DNA from: Toxorhynchites rutilus septentrionalis
Taxonomy: Eukaryota; Arthropoda; Insecta; Diptera; Culicidae
Direction of reading: 5' to 3'
NCBI RefSeq assembly: GCF_029784135.1
Contig: NC_073746.1
Span: 10,325,380-10,389,379, forward strand
Length of the DNA stretch: 64,000 nucleotides
Shown here one piece after another: positions 42,494-52,576 of this stretch (the stretch's first letter is position 1; every line of letters begins with the position of its first letter). The notes under the pieces were generated by a model. That model ran no database searches, had not been told where the DNA came from, and saw only the letters and a list, made by a program, of their open reading frames with translations. The position numbers and the translations under genes are program-made.

Positions 42494-45312
42494 TTGCTCT
42501 CATGTATTCTAATGGATGATCTCAATCCAACTAACAACACCTCTTCGAATGTGTGTTTACCGGGTGTTGTGTTAAAATCGGCTCTTCCAAATAATAAGTT
42601 ATCGGTTTGTTGTTTAAATATTCAAAGCATCTGTGCTAGGAGAATGAGCAAATTTGAAGAGCTTAACCAGATTATCAGTACATCGGGCGTTGATATCATA
42701 TGTATTGTAGAATCATGGCTGAATGAAAAAGTGAATGATAATGTTGTGCACATCGATGGATACAATACTGTAAGACATGATAGAGTATGTAGGCTGGGTG
42801 GAGGAATCTTGATTTACATCAAATGTGCTATAAAGCAGAAGATGGTTAGCACATCGTATAACGTGGGTATGAATAACACTGAATTTATCTTCATTGAAAT
42901 TTCAATGAAAAACAACAAAATATTGCTGGGAACGGTTTACAATCCTCCGTGTTTGCCATGTAGTGAACTACTTTATGACAAAATTAGTGAGATTGGTGTT
43001 GCTTACACTGACATAATCATACTCGGTGACTTCAATACAAATCTGTTGGATCACACGAATAAAGTATGTGAATTCAATAATGTTTTGAACAGCCTCGGTC
43101 TAATCAGTGCTGGTATTGAACCAACTTATTTTTATGCTCATGGTTCTTCGCAATTAGATTTAGTATTGACCAATAGACCGTCCAAACTGATTCGCTTTAA
43201 CCAAGTAGGTGTTCCGGGTATGTCCAATCACGACTTGGTATTTGCATCATTCGATTATAATACTGCGGCTCCAAACAATGTTAGTTCTTATAGGGATTAC
43301 AAACATGTGAACCCGCAATATGTTCTTGAACAATTTAACAATATCTCTTGGGATATCTTTTTTAATTCTGATGATCCTGATGTTCTTTTAGAATCATTCA
43401 ATGAAAATATTATTTTCTTGTACGATACATGCGTACCACTTAAAGCCTGGCGTTCAAAAAAGCCATACAACCCGTGGTTTAATGCTGATATTCAACGAGC
43501 AATAATTGATCGTGATCTAATGCATCGCACATGGAAACAGTCAAGAGACGATCAAGACTTAGCAAGCTTCAGAAGAATGCGAAACAGAGTAAGCTTAATG
43601 GTAAAAAATGCTAGGAAGAATTATTTTAATCAAATTTTTACTTCGAACATGAGTAGCGGAGAGTTTTGGACGAAGATTAAGAGCGTGGGATTAATTAAAT
43701 CAACAAAGAGCTATGTGGATGATTTTTCGGCCAATGACATAAATGAGTATTTCTCAACAAATTTTTCAAGTTCCGTTCCTACCACTAATTTTAATTTTAA
43801 TGTAGATGACAGTGTTCGATCTACTTTTCTGTTTAGTTCAATTCACGAGTATGATGTAGTAAACGCAATTTACGAAATTCATTCAAATGCCATAGGATTG
43901 GATGGGATTCCCATTAAATTTATAAAACTAATTCTTCCAATATTGCTACAACCAATAACTCATCTATTCAACTCCATAGTGCGATGGTGTAAGTTTCCAA
44001 ATGGATGGAAATATGCAAAAATCATTCCAATAAAAAAGAAATCAAATGCAAACTCACTTTCAGATCTACGTCCCATCTCAATTCTTTGTGCTTTATCAAA
44101 AGCCTTTGAAAGAATTATCAAAAAGCAAATTTGCTCATATATCAATAATGAAAACATACTTTCACCATATCAATCAGGTTATCGTGCTGTCTATAGTACC
44201 AAAACAGCCATGCTAAAAGTAATTGATGATATTGCTGTTGTGTTAGACAAAAGTAATTCGGTAGTTCTGATTTTGTTAGACTATTCAAAAGCATTTGACA
44301 CAATATCGCATGCTTGTTTATGTAGAAAATTAAGTCATAATTTTGGCTTTCGTATTGAAGCAGTCTCTTTGATAAATTCGTATTTGGAAGGTCGCCAACA
44401 AGCAATATTTCATGAAGGAAAGCTTTCTTGTTTCATGCCTATTACGTCCGGTGTACCACAGGGGTCAGTACTGGGGCCTATTCTGTTTTCGCTTTATGTG
44501 AATGATTTACCTTCAATATTGAAATATTGCTATATACACATGTTTGCTGATGATGTGCAACTATATTTCGACCGCACCAAATTCAGTATCGAACAAATAA
44601 ATGTTATACTTAACGAGGAACTACAGAATATAGCAAACTGGTCTAAAGCAAATGTAATGCAGATCAATGCCTCCAAAACCAATGCTCTGTTCATAGAATA
44701 CGTTTTGTCGACCACGCAACTAGTTTAGGAGTCAACATTGATTCCAGTTTCAACTGGGATAGGCATGTTTTAAAGCAATGTGGTAAAATATATGGAGCAC
44801 TTCGGTCAATTTACCCATGGGTTTATTATTTAAATACAGATACAAAACTCAAGCTATTCAAGTCTCTGATACTTCCTTATTTTATGTCTGTAGATTATCT
44901 GTTGTTGTATCAGCAGCTTTGCTTTGCTTTGAACTCTTGTGTGCGTTTTGTATACAAACTTAACAGATTTTCTCGCGTTACTCATCTGCAGAAGAACTTG
45001 TTGGGATACTGTTTTTACAATTTCCCAAAAGCTAGGGTAGTCATATTCATTCATCAGCTCATTACTACTTGCAAACCTGAATATTTATACAACAAGCTGT
45101 GTCCATTTCAAAGCGCTCGATTACGTAAATTCATTATATCTCGATACGAAACTGCACAATATGGTAAATCATTTTTCGTAAGAGGAGTTGTTCACTGGAA
45201 TGAACTTCCCCAGGATGTATCCAATATATCTAATAAGGCAGCATTCATTAAAAGGTGTCGCGAAATTTTCTACTTTGTAATTTTTTGTATTAGTTTGTTA
45301 TTTTTGTACTAG
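42494..45312 (+). pseudogene. CR1/L2-group LINE ORF2 (endonuclease-RT), frameshifted
   Basis: Frame 42494-44728 (744 codons). Endonuclease: CCLNIQSICARRMSKFEEL, IICIVESWL, RLGGGILIYI, ILGDFNTNLL, SNHDLV. RT: IGLDGIPIKFIK, LRPISILCALSKAFERI, LLDYSKAFDTISH, SGVPQGSVLGPILFSLYVND and catalytic MFADDVQLYF. Near 44690 the frame breaks (NASKTNALFI then nonsense); the thumb region continues in another frame, FVDHATSLGVNIDSSFNWDR, and the C-terminus in 44884-45312 ends with SFFVRGVVHWNELPQDV. No RNase H. One clear frameshift plus shifts near 44885 make it inactive. Confidence 0.88.
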
Positions 45313-46029
45313 TTTAGATTTTTTTTTGTCTCGATAATTCGTGGCGCACTTCATGTATACTTATTTTTTCGTTTGTAACCAAAAAAGGCAGCAAGTCTTA
45401 TGTTACTGAAGTATAAATCAAATAAATAAATAAATAAATAATTTTAATAAATATTTTTGCGTAAAATATCATTTTTTCCATCCATTTATTGTAGATTCTC
45501 ACTTTTTCTAGCACAAAAAAAAAATGAAAGAACTACAAAAAACGAAAAATTAACGATGCTTGTTTTTTAGGCAATTTGCTAACGCAAACATTTTATCTTT
45601 GGGTTTGACTGTCACTTTTTTGCAAATGTTTAATATTTCAAATTATACGCTATATCAATGCCTGTAAATGATGCTCAAATGTAGCTTATACCTCAAAGAA
45701 TGTCAGGGCTTTCATTATTCAATCATTCATCACATTAAAGTGTAGTAAATTTACCCTTAAAAATAAAGTGTTCAGAATTTGAGACTGTTCGGAATACGAG
45801 ACAAAACGGTAAACAAAACAGGAAGGCCAAATGTGTTGCTAATCGCAAAATCCGAAGAAGGAAAGGTCCCTTTTGAGCCGTCTTTATTTTGTTGTATTTG
45901 TTGTATTCTGCCCATAGAACAATGTTATGAAGAGAAAAAGTTTAGAAATTTGTTCTTAAGAATTCATATCAAAACAATAGTTTTGGGCAGGACGAAGTTC
46001 GCCGGGTCAGATAGTTGATAATAGAAATG

Positions 46030-46150
46030 TGAGGCATTTATACACATGATGTTTTTCCCGCGCCACAATATTTCTAGCCTACTACACTTTTTCTGAACGG
46101 TTGCTTCTGTTGCAGTTGTTTACTGCGGCGATTTATTCCGCTCACGTGAA
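46030..46150 (+). repeat. Dispersed repeat, copy 2 (partner 10668-10790)
   Basis: GCATTTATACACATGATGTT, TTTTCCCGCGCCA, ATTTCTAG and GGTTGCTTCTGTTGC occur in the same order as at 10668-10790. Confidence 0.6.
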
Positions 46151-48129
46151 AATATATCTGATTTTCCATCAAACTTCTATTTCATGCTCATTTGTTCATA
46201 CTCACCCTATTCTTGTTTATTTCACGTATCGGTAGAATTTCTTCACTCGGCACCCTTCAACTATCATTTCTCAGTTCTCACTTCGATGTGAGTACCACCC
46301 TTTTCTCTTTTATCCATGTTGTGAGTAACTGAGAACCGATTTTCCACCATTCGCTCCCACTCCGACAGTCGGAAAAACAGAGTAACACGCGCGAGAGTGA
46401 GAGTGACTATCCAAATCAACAGCATTCCTCCCGGTGTGCTTCTGTTTTGTTTATACACCCATCGAATTCTACAGCGCTACCTCAGTCACTGAAGATCCTT
46501 CACTGACGATGTATGGCCAGATTAACAGCTCACCTCATCCCGAGAGTAAACACACGCAAAAGTGAATCTTTTCAAATCTCAGTGTACACAATCTAGGGTA
46601 AAATCTGCTCACTCTTTATCTGAACGGCCCCCACTTTGTCACGAGAGGAGGTGTGTGGAGTAATTTATTCCCCCTTTCTCGCCCACGCAAAGCCGTCAGT
46701 CCGTCCGTCATGTCTGGACGGAGGATTTCGGGTGATGGATTTGCTTTTGCGCTATTGTGACGACGACTAGAGCATGCACATGTACGTGTCTTTTGAGCTC
46801 TGTTCAGGCTGAAACGGGGCTCATTTATGTCTTTTTCCACGTGAGATAAGTGTGGTCTTATCACAAGATGTCGCGCGTTTCCATTTATTCCTCCCAGTGC
46901 CATGATGGGGACCTCCAACTCGAGTATGGCGAGCGTCAATGAAGCTGAAAGCCGACTTTCGTGAAGAAGAATGAGCTGAATTATGGAGTGCGGTGGTGGT
47001 GAAGCGGAAACTACCGACTTGTTTGAGTGGGCGGAAAAGTAAATGTTGGTGAGTGACATATGTGCCAATAATTCGCCGCTGTGTTAAAACGTCTTCCGAT
47101 GGAAGCGCATCGATTCCACGCCACTGGATCGCGCCACTTTGATGTCCGTCTGAGTGGTGAATGCTGTTTTGAAACAATGATTTGTTTTGTTACTTGAAAG
47201 CGACTGTCATGAACGCGGGAAATGAATATTTCCTCCCAATATCAGCGTATTATATTCTCAGTTCGAATAGTCTAATGGTGCTGGTGGAGACCATCTATGT
47301 CAACTAAGTTTGTATTATTTTCGGTCCATTACAGTCGATCGGCGGTGCGCACTGGTGGTTCTATTTTTGTAATTCGTTCACGTGTTTTCTGGCGTTGTTG
47401 CGCTCCGGCGAGACGCGATCGCGATGGATGCCAATGACATACAGCTGTAGCCAAATCAGTCCCGCAAATCATGTTGTAAATCTCGCGAGTGGAGCCAGAG
47501 ATTTGGTTGGGGACAGCAACCCGGGTGCACCCGGGGAACCACTTGCCTTGCTTTGAGATTCGATTTACTGCGAGGGGAAAAATGCAAATTAATTTCACTT
47601 TGATTGATGGTCGCATAAGATTTGGCGTTTGTAGATTTTGGTGGCACATACTACATTTGATTTCCTGCTACAAATACAATGTTAAAGTCTGTAAACTATC
47701 TGACGATCTCTGATGACAGTTGATGAGAGCTCAATGGATTTTTTTGTGTGTTTTGAATGAGCTAGATTACAATATTACACATGTGAGATCGAAACACGAA
47801 TTCGAATCATTTGTCTGCGGTCAATAAGTGGTTAACGTCATCACGATTCCAAACTACACATAACATGAAGAATCGGTAGTTGAGTTTTTTTTCTAATTAA
47901 TTCTGATGACATACCAACATTTACTTATCCAGTGAAGTGCTCTGTATGGGACAAAGGTTGAAATATTCGATTCATCACTGGTTACCCAACTGGGAAGCAT
48001 GTTTTCGCGTTCCCTTATCTACAGGATAACTTGAAACAATTCACTACTTTTTTGTATTACTCTAATGCCTGTCTTGGTGTTACCAAATAAATGAAAAGTT
48101 CTAGCAATAGAGAAAGCTGTACATCGATA
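46151..48129. other. Unassigned stretch with moderate GC
   Basis: 46250-47650 is more GC-rich than average with several mid-length open frames on the minus strand (46616-47068, 46821-47177, 47329-47649) that carry no recognisable domain. It could be host regulatory or exonic DNA; nothing in the sequence decides. 47700-48129 is AT-rich and featureless. Confidence 0.4.
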
Positions 48130-48131
48130 TA

Positions 48132-49391
48132 AAGGGTGTGTCACATCAAATTGCATCACGGAAAAAACGCTGTAGAAATTCGCCCAGTAGACCGATCCTT
48201 TTGAAAATTTTAGACAGTAAAATAAAAACTACTAAACAACTTTTGGCATTTTCTTTTTATTCTTCTTTACCCCGTCCATACGGTTCTGTACAACGTCAGG
48301 TTGTAATTTTTTTTGAACAGAAATCCATTTTCTCTTGAAGTCCGCCTCCGATTTGACAACTTTTGGGTTCTTCCGGAGGGCCTGCTTCATAATCGCCCAA
48401 TATTTCTCTATTAGGCGAAGCTCCGGCGCGTTGGGCGGGTTCATTTCCTTTGGCACGAAGGTGACCCCGTTGGCTTCGTACCACTTCAACACGTCTTTTG
48501 AATAGTGGCACGAAGCGGGATCCGGCCAGAAGATGGTCGGGCCCTCGTGCTGCTTCAATAGTGGTATTAAGCGCTTCTGTAGGCACTCCTTAAGGTAAAC
48601 CTGTCCGTTTACCGTGTCGGTCATCACGAAGGGGGCGCTCCGCTTTCCGCAAGAGCAGATCGCTTGCCACACCATGTACTTTTTGGCAAACTTGGATAGT
48701 TTCTGCTTGCGAATCTCCTCCGGAACGCTGAATTTGTCCTCTGCGGAGAAGAACAACCCGGCAGCTGATGAAAGTCCGCTTTGACGTAGGTTTCGTCGTC
48801 CATTACCAGGCAATGCGGCTTCGTCAGCATTTCGGTGTACAGCTTCCGGGCTCGCGTCTTCCCCACCATGTTTTGCCTTTCGTCGCGCTTAGGAGCCTTC
48901 TGAACCTTGTATGTACACAGGCCCTTCCGCTGCTTGGTCCGCTGGACGAATGAACTTGACAAATTCAGCTTATTGGCGACATCCCGGACCGAACTTCTCG
49001 GATCACGTCTAAACTGCTTAACTACACGCTTGTGATCTTTTTCACTGACGGAGCATCCATTTTTGCCGTTCTTCACCTTCCGGTCGATGGTTAGGTTCTC
49101 GAAGTATCGTTTTAGTACTATGCTGACCGTGAATTGGACGATTCCCAGCATCTTACCGATGTCCCGATGTGACAACTCCGGATTCTCGAAATGAGTGCAC
49201 AGGATTAATTCACGACGCTCTTTTTCGTTCGACGACATTTTTCCAAATTTACGAAAAATTGACAGTGAAGCATGGCCAACGTGATCTATACACTCTTATC
49301 TGATTATAAGCGAAAGCTGAAGATATAATTCCTAAAAATTGAATTTTGCGTTGCGTTTTTTCCGTGATGCAATTTGATGTGACACACCCTT
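48132..49391 (-). mobile_element. ITm-type DD37E Tc1/mariner element, copy B (complete)
   Basis: 1260 bp with perfect 39-bp terminal inverted repeats starting AAGGGTGTGTCACATCAAAT, flanked by TA at 48130-48131 and 49392-49393. Carries a single transposase gene on the minus strand, broken by a frameshift. Perfect TIRs suggest a fairly recent insertion. Confidence 0.95.
48232..49238 (-). pseudogene. DD37E transposase, copy B, one frameshift
   Basis: Start at 49238 (MSSNEKERRELILC). N-terminal paired-like HTH region: RDIGKMLGIVQFTVSIVLKR and VRDVANKLNLSSSFVQRTKQ. First catalytic Asp in LVMDDETYVKADF. After QLPG four bases present in copy A are missing (near 48755), shifting the frame; the second half is open at 48813-48232 and holds FWPDPASCHYS (Asp) and LRLIEKYW (Glu) with 37 residues between. 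The C-terminus extends beyond copy A's premature stop to about 48232. Copies A and B thus carry different inactivating lesions. Full length would be about 330-345 residues, normal for the family. Confidence 0.93.
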
Positions 49392-49393
49392 TA

Positions 49394-49855
49394 CTCTGTC
49401 GAAAATTGACTGCCTTAGATTATCCCTAACGCCATTGCGGACCTATTCAATATTTTCGAGTACATGCGGGAGGCAGGTGGTAAGTGCCTGTAACCCTTAA
49501 CTGTTCGGAACCTAGATTACCACTTTCTGCATGTTTTAAAATAAAAACTGACCAAAAGGATTGCGGATCAATTCGATTCGTTCACCGTATGATCAATGTG
49601 CTATCGGAAAACTACCCTTAATTCATTTCGGATCAAACTAGGCCACTCAATCTGCGCTTGAGTTTCAAAAAAAAAAATTCATCATCATTCTAAGGACTAA
49701 GAGATAATTCCGCACGATTTGAGAAGCATGGATTGCTTGTACCATTCGACCAATCAGTATTTTAAACTTATCTATTCTCTTGAACTTGTTTGGTATGCTT
49801 TAAAAAAAATATTAGTACATATATCATAACTATTAGGATTTGGGAAATCAAAGAT
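49394..49855. other. No gene seen
   Basis: AT-rich spacer between copy B and the next element; nothing recognised. Confidence 0.35.
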
Positions 49856-49864
49856 GCGACAGAC

Positions 49865-50926
49865 GGTTGTGTCCCATTCACCAGAAACACGTTTACCCGA
49901 AGCACATTTACACGAATGTAACAAATACCCGAATGCTACAAATGCCCGAATAGACATTTACCCGAATGCAACATTTACCCGAATGAAAAATGAAAAATTC
50001 CGACAAATCAGATTCTGAGTTTTCTTTTTTTTTTTTCAGAGATCCGTTCGGTATGTAAATCATAGACGGATCTACCGTTCGCGCAAAAATAGTTCTTAAC
50101 GTTAACTTTATTTCATAAAAACGAGACCTGTTTTCTGATTTGGCCCCCTCAATGAAAGACGTAGTTTTACGTCAAAAAATTAAATGAAAATGTGAAATGA
50201 ATAGATAAGAAAAAAATGTCACTTACGTGTTTACCACCGTAGCGCAGTTTTTATCATGAATTTATTAATTCGCGATGAAATTTATTCTGAGATCAATGAA
50301 ATGGGGGCGAAGTCTCCCTTCAACGAGGATAAGGAACCGAGTTGGCGCAATCCGAGTCGGCCACCGACCCGCCGTCGGGAGCGGCGGCCTCTCGCAAGCA
50401 AATCTGTGTGAGACGATCCTTTAATCAGGTCGGACGGCATACGCTTACCTGGTGAATTACATTGTCAAAATACATGATATCTGAATATCATGTATTTTGA
50501 TCGCAGAATTAATTTTATTGCGAACAAATAAATTCATAATCAAAATTGCACTTCAGTGCCGTAATACGTTTGTACTTAAATTGTCAGCTTTGTCTTTTAA
50601 GTAAACGGGCTGCGTCATCCTTATGAATGTATAAACTTCATAATACGCTATAAAACTGCATTCTTTCACTTTTCATTATTTTGAAAAGGATTTCATCCAA
50701 CGCCGCTTTTTCTCAAATTGCACTACCCATGAAAAATACTTTTTGAAAGGAAATGAACGTACGAGACAAATGTGATATCTAAATAAAATTGATCAGAAAT
50801 AAATATACAAATACTTCCCTAATAATAAAATTTGAGTATTATTCGAATATATCCTCTCGGGTAAGTGTCGCATTCGGGTGTTTGTTACATTCGCGTGAGT
50901 GGGCTTCGGGTAAATGTGATACAATC
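49865..50926. mobile_element. Non-autonomous element with 9-bp duplication and minisatellite ends
   Basis: The 9-mer GCGACAGAC flanks it at 49856-49864 and 50927-50935. The termini are diverged inverted repeats (GGTTGTGTCCCATT against, inverted, GATTGTATCACATT). Just inside each end are tandem ACATTTACCCGAATGCAAC-type units, five to six on the left (49888-49985) and about three inverted on the right (50852-50920). A 9-bp duplication fits Mutator-like elements; no transposase. The interior carries the dispersed block at 50265. Confidence 0.65.
50265..50390 (+). repeat. Dispersed block, copy 2 (partner 38965-39100)
   Basis: GATGAAATTTATTCTGAGAT, GAAATGGGGGCGAAGTCTCC, CAACGAGGATAAGGAACCGA and CGACCCGCCGTCGGGAGCGG; the same order is found inverted at 39100-38965. 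Lies inside the 9-bp-duplication element. Confidence 0.65.
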
Positions 50927-51216
50927 GCGACAGACAACTTTATTGGAACTGATAAACCGGCCAATTTGATAGCGCATTATTTCGTCGTTGTCATTCAATC
51001 GAGGAGTATTCACATCGGTATTCTCAATTTCATACACAACTACATTGCTCCCCTTATTCACGGGCTTGAAAATGTGTTCATACTACTCTTTACCGAGCTA
51101 CAGAACTCAACATGACCATGAGCATTGAGTTTATGGCTCAACTGAGGCGAATATGGTACTACCCTAACGATTTCAGTGTCTTCGTTGTTGATATTTGTGA
51201 ATAATTGTCCACCATT

Positions 51217-52050
51217 AGGGTAACACGGGGTGAGTTGGTCATACGGGGTGATTTGGACCATCCCATTATCGCATGAACACAGCACTTTGATTGTCAAAAA
51301 ATGTGAGTTTCTCGATCGTGGTTTTAAGGTTTTTCCCGCTGATTAAACAAACTTTTCGTGTATTATTTAGTAAAGTTCTGTTCGCCTATAGATGAGGAAC
51401 AATTTGATGCAGCGAAACTGTAAGTTTGATAACAATAAATGAAATAAATTGCATTTTAATTTTTGCTAGTTTTGTGGGGTGAATTGAGGTTTGAGGTTTT
51501 TCTTCGGTCTAATTGATTTCAGATACCGCTGAAGTACAAAAAGAGGATGGGCAGACAACGTTGGACGGAGGAGGAGCTTGAAAGAGCAACGCAGGCCATC
51601 AAGGGCGGATTTTCTTTGACCAAGCATCGAAAGTGTGAAAATGCTCGAACAACAGTGAAAAGATCCCAGAGAATTCGAGATGGTCTCAATCTAATTTTCC
51701 TGGTCTGGAATCTGGTCAAGACACCTGGTATCGATCCCAGAACACTGTTACTGATTGTAACATTATTCCAAAATACTTTACATAAACATAAGTATGTTTT
51801 TTTTCGATGAAACACCCACTGGACCAAATCACCCCGCATCAAATTTTGATATCCAAAAATCATCTCCTTTATTTTATGATACATTTGGTAGTTTAAAGCT
51901 TGATATAATGATTAGATATTATTGATTTAGCGAAAACAAGTGTAGCTTAGTATACAATGTGACATTTTTGATTTAGACCGTATTGGTTTGGAAATATTAG
52001 GCGATTTGCTTAGGTGGTCCAAATTCCCCCCTTTTCCCCACATTTTCAGA
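51217..52050 (+). mobile_element. Decayed pogo-like element with GGGGTGA/TGGACC ends
   Basis: Left: ACGGGGTGAGTTGGTCATAC followed by GGGGTGATTTGGACC. Matching inverted words occur at 51818 (TGGACCAAATCACCCCG) and 52014 (GGTGGTCCAAATTCCCCCC). Contains the HTH fragment at 51547. Boundaries approximate. Confidence 0.5.
51547..51650 (+). pseudogene. psq-type HTH fragment of a pogo-like transposase
   Basis: MGRQRWTEEELERATQAIKG followed by GFSLTKHRK matches the pipsqueak/CENP-B-like N-terminal DNA-binding domain common in pogo-like transposases (k-r-W-teedLerAi-av-G-mSlrkAak). The expected second helix (fgiPksTLrdr) is lost to a frameshift near 51632. No catalytic domain is visible downstream. 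Confidence 0.6.
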
Positions 52051-52108
52051 CACAATTTTCGATGTTTACCCACTTGCAGAAAATGTGTAATGTCTTACAT
52101 ATAATATG

Positions 52109-52540
52109 TTAGGTTGGGGAAAAAGTAATCCATTATTTTTGGATGACATAAAAAACAATTTGGTTCGTTTTGTTGTAAAAAATTTTGACATTCCAAAGAT
52201 AGCTTCATAATACCTCTCTCATAGTAGTCTTGGTCCTTATTGACGAAAAACTCTAGCAAAAATTTTTTACAGTCTTCTCTTGATCCCAATTTCTTATCAC
52301 TCAGAAAGTTTTGCAATGCGAGTAAAATGTAGTAATCGCTTGGTGTCAAGTACGGACTATACGGTGTATGCATTAAAACATTCCAATCAAGCTCCCGGAA
52401 TCTCTGGCGAGTCTGGCAGTAAATGCCTCTTCTATTGGCCAATTCTGGATGTTTCTGATCAATAACTAGCTTCAAACGGTTCAGTTGTTGACAGTAGAGA
52501 TCTGAATTTTGTGTTTTGAACTGCAACAAAAAAAAAAAAA
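52109..52540 (-). pseudogene. Mariner element, 3' half with deleted transposase
   Basis: Plus-strand left edge TTAGGTTGGGGAAAAAGTAA looks like a mariner TIR. The minus-strand frame reads RLKLVIDQKHPELANRRGIY, then directly FRELDWNVLMHTPYSPYLTPSDYY and LQNFLSDKKLGSREDCKKFL, NKDQDYYERGIMKLS. The segment that normally carries the second Asp (the DNARPH block) is missing between RGIY and RQRFREL, and the conserved YSPDLAPSDY reads YSPYLTPSDY. The other end is lost where the A-rich run before the R4/Dong LINE begins. Confidence 0.8.
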
Positions 52541-52576
52541 AAAATAAAAAATTGAAAAAAAAAATAAAAAATGTTC

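Larger units (their letters stand above)
41981..45440 (+). mobile_element. CR1/L2-group non-LTR retrotransposon, 5'-truncated
   Basis: Inserted in a repeat unit of the surrounding element. Starts inside ORF1, contains ORF2 (endonuclease + RT, no RNase H) and ends in a short tandem tail AAATAAATAAATAAATAAAT instead of poly(A), usual for CR1/L2-like LINEs. Clade by general appearance of RT; finer placement (CR1, L2, Daphne, Crack) uncertain. Confidence 0.8.
39416..45809. mobile_element. TA-flanked DNA element with CCGTTTTGTCTC ends and tandem interior
   Basis: TA at 39414-39415 and 45810-45811. Left end CCGTTTTGTCTCAAATTCCG, right end (inverted) CCGTTTTGTCTCGTATTCCG, both continuing AACA. The words AATTCCGAACAC recur near the left end. 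The interior holds an inverted-repeat element (39852-40333), repeated units of roughly 400 bp or more (40880 on) and a LINE (41981-45440). No transposase recognised. About 2.9 kb without the LINE. Probably a Tc1/mariner or pogo-type non-autonomous element by TA duplication. Confidence 0.7.
39408..46015 (+). mobile_element. Helitron-like copy B, split after 8 bp by a 6.4-kb element
   Basis: Outer halves 39408-39415 (TCTATATA) and 45812-46015. Without the insert the copy is about 210 bp: shared 5' block AGGCCAAATGTGTTGCT, middle AGAACAATGTTATG, and a 3' terminus GACGAAGTTCGCCGGGTCAG then ATAG, like the inverted terminus at 17577. Non-autonomous; no Rep/helicase. Confidence 0.6.

Noticed and set aside
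46616..47177. Overlapping minus-strand frames of 150 and 118 codons
   Set aside because: Composition reflects local GC rise; no domain, and two frames overlap with neither favoured.
47329..47649. Minus-strand 106-codon frame as a host exon
   Set aside because: No recognisable motif, overlapping alternative frames and no splice or conservation evidence available.
49880..49990. CRISPR-like direct repeats with spacers
   Set aside because: Eukaryotic context; units are contiguous, diverged and mirrored at the other end of a transposon-like structure.
52524..52576. A-rich run as the tail of an upstream retroelement
   Set aside because: It follows a mariner fragment, not a retroelement; more likely simple sequence that served as the landing site.
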